This document shows positions 7,770 through 15,850 of a stretch of 64,000 nt of DNA, one piece after another; the stretch's first letter is position 1; every line of letters begins with the position of its first letter. The DNA lies in NCBI RefSeq assembly GCF_003434055.1, contig NZ_QVEX01000012.1, positions 91,544-155,543 on the forward strand, given 5' to 3'. The notes below the pieces were generated by a model. That model did not search any database and was not told the origin of the DNA. It worked only from the letters and a program-made list of their open reading frames with translations. This DNA is from Enterocloster aldenensis. Lineage in GTDB: Bacteria; Bacillota; Clostridia; Lachnospirales; Lachnospiraceae. Made by a program: the position numbers and the translations under genes.

Positions 7770-8216
7770 ATGAAGAATGCAAAAGCATCAGAACGGTTTG
7801 TCCAAAACCTGCTGCTGGTAATGCCGGACTGGCATTCCAAACTGGTAAAGCCTTTTCGGGACACGCTGGACAATGAGATGAGCCTGGAGACATACTACTG
7901 CCTGGAGACGCTGCGGGCATGCGGTACAGCCACCATGTCGGAACTGGCCCATCAGATGAAGGTACCCAAGCAGCAGATGACAAAATTGGTGGACAGGCTG
8001 AGCCAAAGCAGGTTTGTGGAACGGGTGCAGGGCACGGATGACCGCAGGGTCACATGGATACGGCTGACGCCGGGGGCAGTCTCCTATCTGGATGAATATT
8101 ACCTTAAGAATACGGCATTCATCCAGATGCTGGAGGAAAAGCTGACCCAGGATGAGCTTGAGAGGTTAAATGATGCGGTGGAGGCACTGGAGGAAATCCT
8201 GCCTAAGCTGACGTGA
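7770..8216 (+). CDS. MarR-family transcriptional regulator
   Basis: A 148-residue winged-helix repressor. The DNA-binding core runs from about residue 45 to 110: LRACGTATMSELAHQMKVPKQQMTKLVDRLSQSRFVERVQ is the helix-turn-helix and DDRRVTWIRLTPGA the wing with its conserved DxR. Flanking helices form the dimer interface. The start at 7770 has GGGAG six bases upstream; an upstream in-frame ATG at 7698 would add 24 unrelated residues and lies within the likely leader. MarR proteins usually release DNA on binding phenolic compounds or on oxidation. It probably represses itself and the divergent FUSC exporter. Its 3-prime end overlaps the convergent hydrolase gene by 14 bases. Confidence 0.88.
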   Translation: MKNAKASERFVQNLLLVMPDWHSKLVKPFRDTLDNEMSLETYYCLETLRACGTATMSELAHQMKVPKQQMTKLVDRLSQSRFVERVQGTDDRRVTWIRLTPGAVSYLDEYYLKNTAFIQMLEEKLTQDELERLNDAVEALEEILPKLT

Positions 8217-9219
8217 CCTCCCAGCTGTCCGTGACCGCCGGACTGCTAAGTTTTCCAAGGGATACCATATTGCTGCCATAATCCCGGCCCGGCTCCAGGC
8301 AGGCGGAAACAATCTGGCTGTTGTCATAGGTGCGGAAAGAGTACTTCCTTGCGGACAGGTCGATCATTGCGGTGTACTGGGTGTAATCAGCCGTATGGCG
8401 GTCCGTCATCACCGCGCCTTTGGGGATGCTGACATTTTCCAGAATATGGAATCCTGTGTTAAGGGCTTCCTTCTGGCTGGCCGGAATGGGGGAATGGCTT
8501 TTCAGGTAGGCGGCCCTTACGAATCTGGAGGGAGGTGTAAAATCCCCGGGCAGGCCCAGTGTGCCCGCGCCCTGGCCCAAGGGCGCCATTTTCACGCGGC
8601 CCCATTCAGCCTCCTGGGGCTGGTAAGGCGACAGGTTCATATAGTTGCAGAGATTTGTCATATGCCATTGAAAATCAGGGCTGTTGGACAGCACGCCCAT
8701 TGGATTATCCATGAGCCGCAGTCCACCCTCCGTGCGCTCGGCAACCATGCAGGCCCCGTCCTGGTCTGCCAGGATCCAGTGCAGGGGAGCCACCGTATTG
8801 GTAATGCTGTCCTTCCGCCCCACGATCCGTATGGTGTCAAGCATGGAGGCTGCCTGTCTTACGGACGCGCAGAGCCCCAGCAGGAAGCTGACCAGCTCAA
8901 TGGCTGCAATGGGAGGTCTTGGATCTTCAGGGATATCCCCGGATCCACTGTCATCGTACTTCGCATAACCGGGAAAATAAAGGACAGCTGCCGCAAAACC
9001 CATCTCATTGACGCCGTCCGCGAAAATCACAGGGGGAAGATCCTGGGCAGCGCCTATGAAACTGTAGCGGCTGCGGATTCTGTGGGTAGCTGTCAGGTTG
9101 TTCCATTCATAACCTCTTGGCGATATGTAAAGTTCTGGGTCAAGGGGATAGGAAAAGTCCATGGTACGGCCAAAACAGGTATTGCCCTGGGAAGTCCGTA
9201 TGGTGATTGCTGTACACAT
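8203..9219 (-). CDS. Choloylglycine hydrolase family enzyme (bile salt hydrolase-like)
   Basis: A 338-residue Ntn-hydrolase closely resembling clostridial bile salt hydrolases, which split glycine or taurine from conjugated bile acids. The ATG at 9219 is preferred over the GTG two codons earlier, because it puts the nucleophile Cys directly after Met (MCTAITI) as the family needs, and GGAGG lies seven bases upstream. Catalytic positions Arg18 and Asp21 are in FGRTMDF; further family blocks are FADGVNEMG, VLSNSPDFQWHMTNL and LGQGAGTLGLPGDFTPPSRFVR. There is no signal peptide, so it acts in the cytoplasm. Penicillin V or N-acyl-homoserine lactone acylase activity is an alternative. Upstream sequence shows no dedicated regulator. 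Confidence 0.85.
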   Translation of the reverse strand: MCTAITIRTSQGNTCFGRTMDFSYPLDPELYISPRGYEWNNLTATHRIRSRYSFIGAAQDLPPVIFADGVNEMGFAAAVLYFPGYAKYDDSGSGDIPEDPRPPIAAIELVSFLLGLCASVRQAASMLDTIRIVGRKDSITNTVAPLHWILADQDGACMVAERTEGGLRLMDNPMGVLSNSPDFQWHMTNLCNYMNLSPYQPQEAEWGRVKMAPLGQGAGTLGLPGDFTPPSRFVRAAYLKSHSPIPASQKEALNTGFHILENVSIPKGAVMTDRHTADYTQYTAMIDLSARKYSFRTYDNSQIVSACLEPGRDYGSNMVSLGKLSSPAVTDSWEVTSA

Positions 9220-9307
9220 TTGCACCCCTCCTTATTTGGATGATTGGATTTCCGTTCCGTTATGTCATATATATTCCGCGGTGGATGAAACATTCCGTTT
9301 ATGTGGC

Positions 9308-9336
9308 TTGCTACGGAAATATAAATGCGATAGAAT
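9308..9336 (+). promoter_or_regulatory. Promoter of the endonuclease III gene
   Basis: TTGCTA (9308-9313), 17-bp spacer, TAGAAT (9331-9336), 84 bases before the start codon. Confidence 0.55.
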
Positions 9337-9419
9337 ATACTTGTGGCTTATAAGGAGGCACCTGTTCCAGGGATTGACCATGGACGGCCATGGAATACCA
9401 ATATCGGAGGAAGTGTGAC

Positions 9420-10055
9420 ATGACAAAAGAAGAACTGGCATTGGAAATCATACAACGCCTGAAAAAAGAATATCCGGACGCAGGATGTACCCTGGATTAT
9501 AACCAGGCATGGAAGCTGCTCGTCAGTGTCCGCCTGGCTGCCCAGTGTACGGATGCCAGGGTTAATGTGGTGGTTAAGGACCTGTATGACAGATATCCGG
9601 ATGTACGGTCCCTGGCGGATGCCAAGGTTGAGGATATTGAAAGGATTGTAAAACCCTGCGGCCTGGGGCACAGCAAGGCCAGGGACATAAGCGCCTGCAT
9701 GAAAATCCTTCAGGAAGAATACGGGGGCAGGGTCCCGGATGACTTTGACGCCCTTCTCAAGCTGCCCGGAGTGGGACGCAAGAGCGCTAACCTGATCATG
9801 GGGGATGTGTTCGGCAAGCCGGCCATTGTCACGGATACCCACTGTATCCGCCTGGTGAACCGCATGGGCCTTGTGGATGGGATTAAGGACCCGAAGAAGG
9901 TGGAGATGGCGTTGTGGAAGCTGGTTCCGGCCAAGGAGGGAAGCGACTTTTGCCACAGGCTGGTCTACCATGGAAGGGATGTGTGCACGGCCAGGACCAG
10001 GCCCCATTGTGATGCATGCTGTCTGGGCGATATATGCGCCCGCAGCGGAATCTGA
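9420..10055 (+). CDS. nth: Endonuclease III (DNA glycosylase/AP lyase)
   Basis: A 211-residue base-excision-repair enzyme that removes oxidised pyrimidines and cleaves the abasic site. The helix-hairpin-helix LPGVGRKSANLIMGD carries the catalytic lysine, and VTDTHCIRLVNRMGL holds the catalytic aspartate (VDTH type). The C-terminal iron-sulfur loop reads C-x7-C-x2-C-x5-C, one residue longer in the first gap than the E. coli C-x6-C-x2-C-x5-C. The start at 9420 follows CGGAGGAAG; an in-frame ATG at 9390 lacks a site. The gene stands alone. Confidence 0.93.
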   Translation: MTKEELALEIIQRLKKEYPDAGCTLDYNQAWKLLVSVRLAAQCTDARVNVVVKDLYDRYPDVRSLADAKVEDIERIVKPCGLGHSKARDISACMKILQEEYGGRVPDDFDALLKLPGVGRKSANLIMGDVFGKPAIVTDTHCIRLVNRMGLVDGIKDPKKVEMALWKLVPAKEGSDFCHRLVYHGRDVCTARTRPHCDACCLGDICARSGI

Positions 10056-10076
10056 GAGGCGGACATAAAGTAAGGG

Positions 10077-10116
10077 ACTGCCGCAAAATGACCCGCACAA
10101 GTCATTTTGCGGCAGT
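10077..10116. terminator. Hairpin after nth
   Basis: Perfect 16-bp stem ACTGCCGCAAAATGAC / GTCATTTTGCGGCAGT with an 8-base loop. The T-run is missing. The right arm contains the -35 of the next promoter. Confidence 0.6.
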
Positions 10117-10135
10117 TCCTAAGACCTGATATAAT
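10107..10135 (+). promoter_or_regulatory. Promoter of the hybrid histidine kinase
   Basis: TTGCGG (10107-10112), 17-bp spacer, TATAAT (10130-10135), with the -35 inside the preceding hairpin. Confidence 0.6.
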
Positions 10136-10165
10136 GTCCACGCAACAGAGAAGGCGGTTTTTATT

Positions 10166-13100
10166 GTGAATAAATGGGATGGAAGAACAGATTACAGGCG
10201 TCTGGAAGAGGCAAAAGAGACTGCCGGCCGGATGATGCATATGCATTATTGTGAAAATGACGTGGAAGGGATTGTTTCCCTGTTTGCCCCGGACATATTG
10301 TGGATGGGGGCAGGGGAGGATGAATATATTGTGGGCCGGGAAGCGTGCGTGAAGGCGTTTGCGCAGATGAAAGGCAGCATCCCGCGGTGCAATATATGGG
10401 ATGAGGAATATGACGCCATACAGCCTTCAGAGGGAATCTATCTTGTTACAGGACGGATGTGGATTGCCACAGATCCCAGCACCCGGATGTACCTGAAGGC
10501 GCATCAGCGGGTGTCCTTTGTATTTCAGGAGGAAGGGGACAGGCTCTTATGCGCGCACATCCACTGCTCCAATCCATACCAGGAGATGATGGAGGGAGAA
10601 AGATTTCCTGAAAAGATAGGCCGCCAGTCTTTTGACTATGTGGAGGAGCGCATGAAAATCCTGGAGGAGGAGATGCGCCAGAAGAACCGGCAGATGGAGG
10701 TAATCATGTCCTCCATTGCAGGCGGGTTGAAAATCAGCAATGATGATGATACCTATTCCTATGCATTTGTCAGCAGGGAAGCAGCGGCCCTGTTTGGATA
10801 TACGGTGGATGAATTCATGGAAGCCACCGGGGGGACAGCGGTGGGCAACGTGTACCCGCCTGATCTGCCGGGCGCATTGGCTGACTGTGAGGCGGCCTTT
10901 AAAAACGGCGGCCTTACCTATTCTACCCGTTACAGGGTGCGCTGCAGGGACGGTAGCCTTAAGTGGATTATTGACAGCGGCAAGAAGGCCCAGGATGCGG
11001 ACGGCAGATGGATGGTGAACAGCATATATCTGGATATTACCCAGTCAGAGGAAAATGCCCAGCGTCTGCGGGAACAGACAGAGCTGCTTGCCAGTATTTA
11101 TGATACCGTGCCCTGCGGCATTGTCCGTTTTTCCCACGGCAGGGACGGAAGCTACAGGCTGATTTCCACGAACCGGACAGCCATCCTGCTGCAGGGTTAT
11201 GACAGTATGGAGGAGGGACTTGCTGACTGGCATGACGGTGTGCTGGGAAATGTGCTTCCCCAGGACCAGGATCTGCTGCGCAGCTGCTACGCCATGCTGA
11301 AACAGCCCGGTGGCAGGCAGGATAAGGAGTACCGGGCCAGGTGGAAGGACGGTTCCGTCCATTGGATGGAAGGGACCAACATGGTGGTTGGGACCACGCC
11401 GGAGGGAGACCATATCATCCAGCGGACCATAGTGGATATTACACAGCGCAAGGCGCTTCAGGTGCAGCTGGAACGTGAGCAGGAGATGTACCGGGTGTCC
11501 ATGGAAGCCAGCGCCGCCGTGATGTTTGAATACCTTATGGATGAGGATGTGTTCATCAGCTATGAGCCGCGGTCCGGCATGGGGGTCTGGAGGAATGAAC
11601 TCCACAATTATTCCAACATCCTTCTGGAACAGGAAATCATCCATCCGGAGGATATCCCCCTTGTGCTTGATAATATCTGCGGGGGGCGGGCGGAATGCTT
11701 TGAAGTGCGCTGCGCCACGCCTGAAGGGCAGCGCGGCGTTTATACATGGTACAGGGTGAACTGCCGTCTGATTGTGGAGGAAGGGAAGCCGGACCGCGTG
11801 GTGGGCGCCATCTATAATATCCATGAGATGAAATCCCTTTTATCTGAAAACAGCGAACACCTGTATATGAACCAGTCGGCCCTGCAGGCAATCAATGGCG
11901 TGTATGTCAGCATGTTTTATGTAAATCTTATCCAGGACAGTTATTACGCCGTGCGGTTACCGGATGCCGGCAGGAAGAAACCATTGCCCAGGACAGGGCG
12001 GTTTTCGGAAAGCCTGAACCGGTATATCCTGGAACAGACGGACGAGGCTGACCGGGAGCGGGTGGGGGACATGTGCGCCAGGGACTGGCTGCTTCAGGAA
12101 ATCACCCAGGAAAATGAACATATGGAGGCCGAGTTCCGTCTGGCCGGACAGGAGGACGGGGGATCCTGGTACCGGCTGGAGATCCACCTGGTGGCGATGG
12201 AGCAGAGCCGTCCCAAGACCATTATTATTGCAATCCGCAACATCAGTTCTGAGAAACAGAAGGAACTGGAGCACAGGGAAGAGGAAAAGAAGGCCAAACA
12301 GGCCCTTGAGGAGGCCTATGCAGCTGCTAACCGGGCCAACCAGGCCAAATCCGAATTCCTGTCCAGGATGAGCCATGATATCCGTACCCCCATGAATGCC
12401 ATCCTGGGAATGGCCGCTGTTGCGGAACATAATCTGGATAACAGGGATAAGCTCAAGGACTGCCTTCTGAAGATACATACGTCAGGGGACCATCTCCTGG
12501 AGCTGATTAATGCGGTGCTGGATATGTCAAAGATAGAATCCGGCAGCGTCTGCCTGGTGGAAAATCCCTTCAGCCTGTCCGGTATGATGGAGGAGGTGGC
12601 ACAAATCATCCAGACGGATATCGGGCAGAAAGGGCAGCATCTGTTTGTGCGCCTGGAAGGGCTGGTGCATGACGCCGTGCACGGGGACATGGTCCGTGTC
12701 AAGGAAATCCTTCTCAACCTCCTGTCCAACGCGGTCAAATACACCCCTGAAAATGGGACAATCAAGGTTTCACTGGAAGAAAAGCTGTCCAGCCGGAGCG
12801 GTGTGGGCTGCTTTGAGTTCATTGTGGAGGATGACGGGATCGGCATGACTCAGGCATTTCAGGAAAAGATGTTCACTCCCTTTGAGCGGGCGGAGGATGA
12901 GCGGGTCAGTCAGACCCAGGGAACAGGGCTGGGCCTGCCCATTACCCTTAACCTGGTGCAGATGATGAACGGGACCATCCAGGTGGAGAGCCATCTGAAT
13001 AAGGGGACACGGTTCGTGGTAACCATATATCTGAAGCTGGTCATGGACCAGGACAAAACCCACAGCCAGGACCGGGAACCCCCTGTTAAGGCGCCAAGGA

Positions 13101-13501
13101 CATTCCGGCCCGGCACCAGGATCCTCCTGGCAGAAGATAATGAGCTGAACCGGGAAATCGTAAAAGAACTTCTGTCCCTGTGCGGACTGGAGATAACATG
13201 CGCTGCAAATGGCCGGGAGGCAGTGGAATTATTTGAGGAAAATCCTCCGGGCACTTTTGGGCTTATCCTTATGGATATCCAGATGCCGGTCCTTGACGGA
13301 TACGGCGCGACCATGGCCATCCGCCGGATGGGCGCGGACCAGAGGCGCCCGGACGGGGCCGGGATTCCCATTATCGCCCTGACAGCCAACGCCTTTGCAG
13401 ATGATGCATATAAGGCGAAACAGGCAGGGATGAATGAACATGTCACCAAGCCCCTGGACCTGGACCGCCTGCTGGAGACAATGCACCGGTGGATGGATTG
13501 A
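10166..13501 (+). CDS. Hybrid sensor histidine kinase: SnoaL-like, PAS repeats, HisKA, HATPase, receiver
   Basis: A 1111-residue soluble kinase. Residues 1-135 form an NTF2/SnoaL-like domain (YCENDVEGIVSLFAPDILWMG, VTGRMWIATD). Next come three PAS domains (about 180-295, 305-425, 430-555) and a fourth PAS-like region (570-695), a coiled coil, then HisKA with phospho-acceptor His737 (SRMSHDIRTPMNAILGM). The HATPase has N box LLNLLSNAVKYTP, G1 VEDDGIGM and G2 GTGLGLPI. The receiver (about 985-1105) ends the protein with Asp1037 in LILMDIQMP and Lys in EHVTKPLD. No membrane helix is seen, so signals are cytoplasmic. The GTG start has a modest AAGGCGG site. No partner phosphotransfer or output gene is adjacent; the closest following gene is a lipase. 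Confidence 0.9.
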   Translation: MNKWDGRTDYRRLEEAKETAGRMMHMHYCENDVEGIVSLFAPDILWMGAGEDEYIVGREACVKAFAQMKGSIPRCNIWDEEYDAIQPSEGIYLVTGRMWIATDPSTRMYLKAHQRVSFVFQEEGDRLLCAHIHCSNPYQEMMEGERFPEKIGRQSFDYVEERMKILEEEMRQKNRQMEVIMSSIAGGLKISNDDDTYSYAFVSREAAALFGYTVDEFMEATGGTAVGNVYPPDLPGALADCEAAFKNGGLTYSTRYRVRCRDGSLKWIIDSGKKAQDADGRWMVNSIYLDITQSEENAQRLREQTELLASIYDTVPCGIVRFSHGRDGSYRLISTNRTAILLQGYDSMEEGLADWHDGVLGNVLPQDQDLLRSCYAMLKQPGGRQDKEYRARWKDGSVHWMEGTNMVVGTTPEGDHIIQRTIVDITQRKALQVQLEREQEMYRVSMEASAAVMFEYLMDEDVFISYEPRSGMGVWRNELHNYSNILLEQEIIHPEDIPLVLDNICGGRAECFEVRCATPEGQRGVYTWYRVNCRLIVEEGKPDRVVGAIYNIHEMKSLLSENSEHLYMNQSALQAINGVYVSMFYVNLIQDSYYAVRLPDAGRKKPLPRTGRFSESLNRYILEQTDEADRERVGDMCARDWLLQEITQENEHMEAEFRLAGQEDGGSWYRLEIHLVAMEQSRPKTIIIAIRNISSEKQKELEHREEEKKAKQALEEAYAAANRANQAKSEFLSRMSHDIRTPMNAILGMAAVAEHNLDNRDKLKDCLLKIHTSGDHLLELINAVLDMSKIESGSVCLVENPFSLSGMMEEVAQIIQTDIGQKGQHLFVRLEGLVHDAVHGDMVRVKEILLNLLSNAVKYTPENGTIKVSLEEKLSSRSGVGCFEFIVEDDGIGMTQAFQEKMFTPFERAEDERVSQTQGTGLGLPITLNLVQMMNGTIQVESHLNKGTRFVVTIYLKLVMDQDKTHSQDREPPVKAPRTFRPGTRILLAEDNELNREIVKELLSLCGLEITCAANGREAVELFEENPPGTFGLILMDIQMPVLDGYGATMAIRRMGADQRRPDGAGIPIIALTANAFADDAYKAKQAGMNEHVTKPLDLDRLLETMHRWMD

Positions 13502-13564
13502 GTAATGACACAATAAAGCAATTATAGAATAAAGTAATGACGGAATGAAGCAAGAGGTGAAGGA

Positions 13565-14416
13565 ATGAAAACAGGAATCGTTGTAGAAGGCGGAGGGATG
13601 CGCGGTATATACGGCGCCGGTGTCCTGGACGTGCTTTTGGAGAATGACATAAAGGCGGACGGCCTTATCGGCGTGTCTGCCGGGGCAATACACGGATGCA
13701 GCTTTGTCTCAGGACAGAAGGGACGTTCCATCCGGTATAACCTGAAGTACAGCCGCGACCCGAGATACATGAGCATGCGGTCCCTGATAAGGACAGGGGA
13801 TATGTTTGGGATAGATTTCTGTTACCGTGAACTGCCGGAAACGTTAGACCCATTTGATAATGAGACATTTGAGTCGTCTTCCACGGAATACTATGTCACA
13901 TGCACGGATGTGGAGACAGGACAGCCGGTGTACCACCGCTGTCCCAGCCTGAGAGGCGACCGGATTGACTGGGTGCGGGCGTCCGCTTCCATGCCGCTGG
14001 CCTCCCGGATCGTGGAACTGGATGGGAAGAAGCTGCTGGACGGGGGCGTGGCTGATTCCATCCCGGTCATGGCGTTCCGGAAGATGGGGTTTAAGAAGGA
14101 CCTGGTGATACTGACCCGGCCTGAGGGATACCGCAAGAAACAGAACCCCATGCTGCCCCTGATACGCAGGGCCTACAGGGAATATCCTGAATTTGTGGAG
14201 ACAGCGGCCAGCCGCCACCTGGTATATAACCGGGAACTGGATGAAATCAGCCGCCTGGAACGGGAAGGGGAGATACTGGTCATACGCCCAAGCAGGCGCA
14301 TTAAGATCAGCCGTACCGAGCGCAGGCCGGAGCGGATTGAGCAGATGTACAGGCTGGGAAGGGAAGATGCCATGAAGGCGTTTTCAGGGATAAAGGCGTT
14401 CATGGGGGCTTCATAA
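13565..14416 (+). CDS. Patatin-like phospholipase/acyl hydrolase
   Basis: A 283-residue RssA/YlbK-type patatin. It has the oxyanion loop GGGMRG (9-14), the nucleophile elbow G36-V-S38-A-G40 and the Asp of the catalytic dyad in LLDGGVADSIP (Asp159). Ser-Asp dyad enzymes of this family hydrolyse phospholipid or other acyl esters. No signal peptide is present, so it is cytoplasmic or membrane-associated. The start follows AGAGGTGAAGGA. It follows the hybrid kinase by 63 bases and precedes the PPC-domain gene by 20, so it may form a small operon with them. Confidence 0.88.
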   Translation: MKTGIVVEGGGMRGIYGAGVLDVLLENDIKADGLIGVSAGAIHGCSFVSGQKGRSIRYNLKYSRDPRYMSMRSLIRTGDMFGIDFCYRELPETLDPFDNETFESSSTEYYVTCTDVETGQPVYHRCPSLRGDRIDWVRASASMPLASRIVELDGKKLLDGGVADSIPVMAFRKMGFKKDLVILTRPEGYRKKQNPMLPLIRRAYREYPEFVETAASRHLVYNRELDEISRLEREGEILVIRPSRRIKISRTERRPERIEQMYRLGREDAMKAFSGIKAFMGAS

Positions 14417-14436
14417 AAGCGGAAAGGAGACTTGTG

Positions 14437-14871
14437 ATGGAATACAGGAGGTTTGGACATAAGCTGGTACTCAGGCTGGATCCGGAGGAAGAAGTGGTGC
14501 AGTGCCTGACAAAGCTTTGTGAGCAGGAGGATATCAGCCTGGCAGAGGTATCAGGGCTTGGGGCCGCCTCTGAGGTGGAACTGGGCCTGTTTGATACGGA
14601 TACAAAGGCGTTTCAGGGAAAATGCCTTAAGGGGGCTTATGAAATCGCATCCCTGACAGGCAGCATAACGAGAAAGGACGGGGAACCATACCTGCACCTC
14701 CATGGGGTGATAGGAAACCCGGTCAAGGGAGAATGCCACGGCGGCCATCTGGTGCGGGCTGTGATCAGCGCCACCGCTGAAATTTTCGTGGACATCCTGC
14801 CCGGGGAAGTGGGCCGCAGGATGAGCAGGGAAATCGGACTGAACCTGTTTGACTTCCCGGAATCCCGGTAG
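14437..14871 (+). CDS. PPC (DUF296)-domain DNA-binding-like protein
   Basis: A 144-residue single-domain protein of the PPC/DUF296 family, known from plant AT-hook proteins and from stand-alone bacterial homologues. It shows the conserved core LHLHGVIGNPVKGECHGGHL, whose histidines bind metal in solved bacterial structures, and ASEVELGLFD. No AT-hook is present, so DNA binding is doubtful; the bacterial role is unknown. ATG 14437 follows AAGGAGA at seven bases; the GTG one codon earlier is less likely. It sits between the patatin and GntR genes with very short gaps, so co-transcription is likely. Confidence 0.8.
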   Translation: MEYRRFGHKLVLRLDPEEEVVQCLTKLCEQEDISLAEVSGLGAASEVELGLFDTDTKAFQGKCLKGAYEIASLTGSITRKDGEPYLHLHGVIGNPVKGECHGGHLVRAVISATAEIFVDILPGEVGRRMSREIGLNLFDFPESR

Positions 14872-14884
14872 AGGGGAGGTACAG

Positions 14885-15619
14885 ATGGCTGGAATGGATT
14901 CCCGTACAGACCCCGGCGTCCCGGATTCTGTACGAAAGATGGAAAAGGTAAACCAGAAATCCCTGCCGGAACGGACCGCGGACGCGGTCATGTCCATGCT
15001 CCACCATGAAAATTACGGGGTAGGACAGAAGCTTCCCAATGAAATCAAGATGGCGGAGCGTTTCGAGGTCAGCCGTTCCACCATCCGCCAGGCGGAGAAA
15101 ATCCTTGAACAGAGGGGAATCCTGGTCATTGAGCGGGGGGCGGGCACGTTCGTATCCGGCAGCATGGGGGTCAATGAGGATCCCCTGGGATTTTCCCTGA
15201 TTTATGATAAAACCAAGCTGGCCAGGGACCTTCTGGAGCTGCGCCTGCTCATTGAACCAAAATCCGCTTCCCTGGCAGCCCAGAACGCGAAGCGGCAGGA
15301 CAGGGAACTGCTGTTCCGGCTGTGCGATGAGCTGGAGGCCATGGTGGCGGCAGGGGAGAATTATGTGAGGAAAGACATGGAATTCCACCAGGCAGTGGCC
15401 AACTGCAGCCAGAACGCGGCAATCCACAACCTGATTCCCTATATCCATCAGATGCTGGTGCTTCATGACAGCATTTCCGCCACCCGCCATATGGAGGAAA
15501 CCGTGAAGGAGCACAGGCGTATTGCCAGGGCCATTGCGCTAAAGCGCGGGGCGGATGCATATGATGCCATGGAGTACCATCTGATGGTCATACGCAGCCG
15601 GTTGATGGAAGACTGGTGA
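14885..15619 (+). CDS. GntR/FadR-family transcriptional regulator
   Basis: A 244-residue regulator. The winged helix is at about residues 20-90 (LPNEIKMAERFEVSRSTIRQAEKILEQRGILVIERGAGTFV), followed by an all-helical FCD domain (about 105-240) with the metal-site pattern LLELRLLIEP, DMEFHQAVANCS, and the later histidines in EHRRIARAI and MEYHL. FCD regulators normally respond to small organic acids or sugar acids. The start at 14885 lies behind GGGGAGGT. It overlaps nothing and begins 13 bases after the PPC gene; the next gene is a glycerol-dehydrogenase-like enzyme with its own promoter, a possible target. Confidence 0.87.
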   Translation: MAGMDSRTDPGVPDSVRKMEKVNQKSLPERTADAVMSMLHHENYGVGQKLPNEIKMAERFEVSRSTIRQAEKILEQRGILVIERGAGTFVSGSMGVNEDPLGFSLIYDKTKLARDLLELRLLIEPKSASLAAQNAKRQDRELLFRLCDELEAMVAAGENYVRKDMEFHQAVANCSQNAAIHNLIPYIHQMLVLHDSISATRHMEETVKEHRRIARAIALKRGADAYDAMEYHLMVIRSRLMEDW

Positions 15620-15620
15620 C

Positions 15621-15684
15621 GGCATACGGGAAGAAGCTGGCATACGGGAAGAAGCTGGCATATGGGAAGCAGCTGGCATACGGG
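15621..15684. repeat. 18-bp tandem repeat, about 3.5 copies
   Basis: GGCATACGGGAAGAAGCT at 15621-15638 and 15639-15656, a variant at 15657-15674, and a fourth partial copy from 15675. It begins directly after the GntR stop codon. The function is unknown; probably an unstable spacer. Confidence 0.9.
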
Positions 15685-15704
15685 CGGAAATCCCATGGGA
15701 GGCA

Positions 15705-15733
15705 TTGGACCTAAACAGACAAATTTGTATAAA
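15705..15733 (+). promoter_or_regulatory. Promoter of the glycerol-dehydrogenase-like gene
   Basis: TTGGAC (15705-15710), 17-bp spacer, TATAAA (15728-15733). Confidence 0.55.
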
Positions 15734-15749
15734 ATAGTGTTACAATGAC

Positions 15750-15763
15750 CGAAAGCGATTAGA
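15750..15763 (+). promoter_or_regulatory. cre-like catabolite-repression site
   Basis: CGAAAGCGATTAGA differs from the CcpA consensus TGWAANCGNTNWCA at two positions. It lies 17-30 bases past the -10, just downstream of the expected transcription start, a common repressing position. Confidence 0.4.
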
Positions 15764-15850
15764 AAAACAGAGGTCCTGTTGAAGCGCGGGATTTGAGATG
15801 GTATGATGCATCCAGAATCAATTTCAGAAAAAGGAAGGGATGCAGATACC

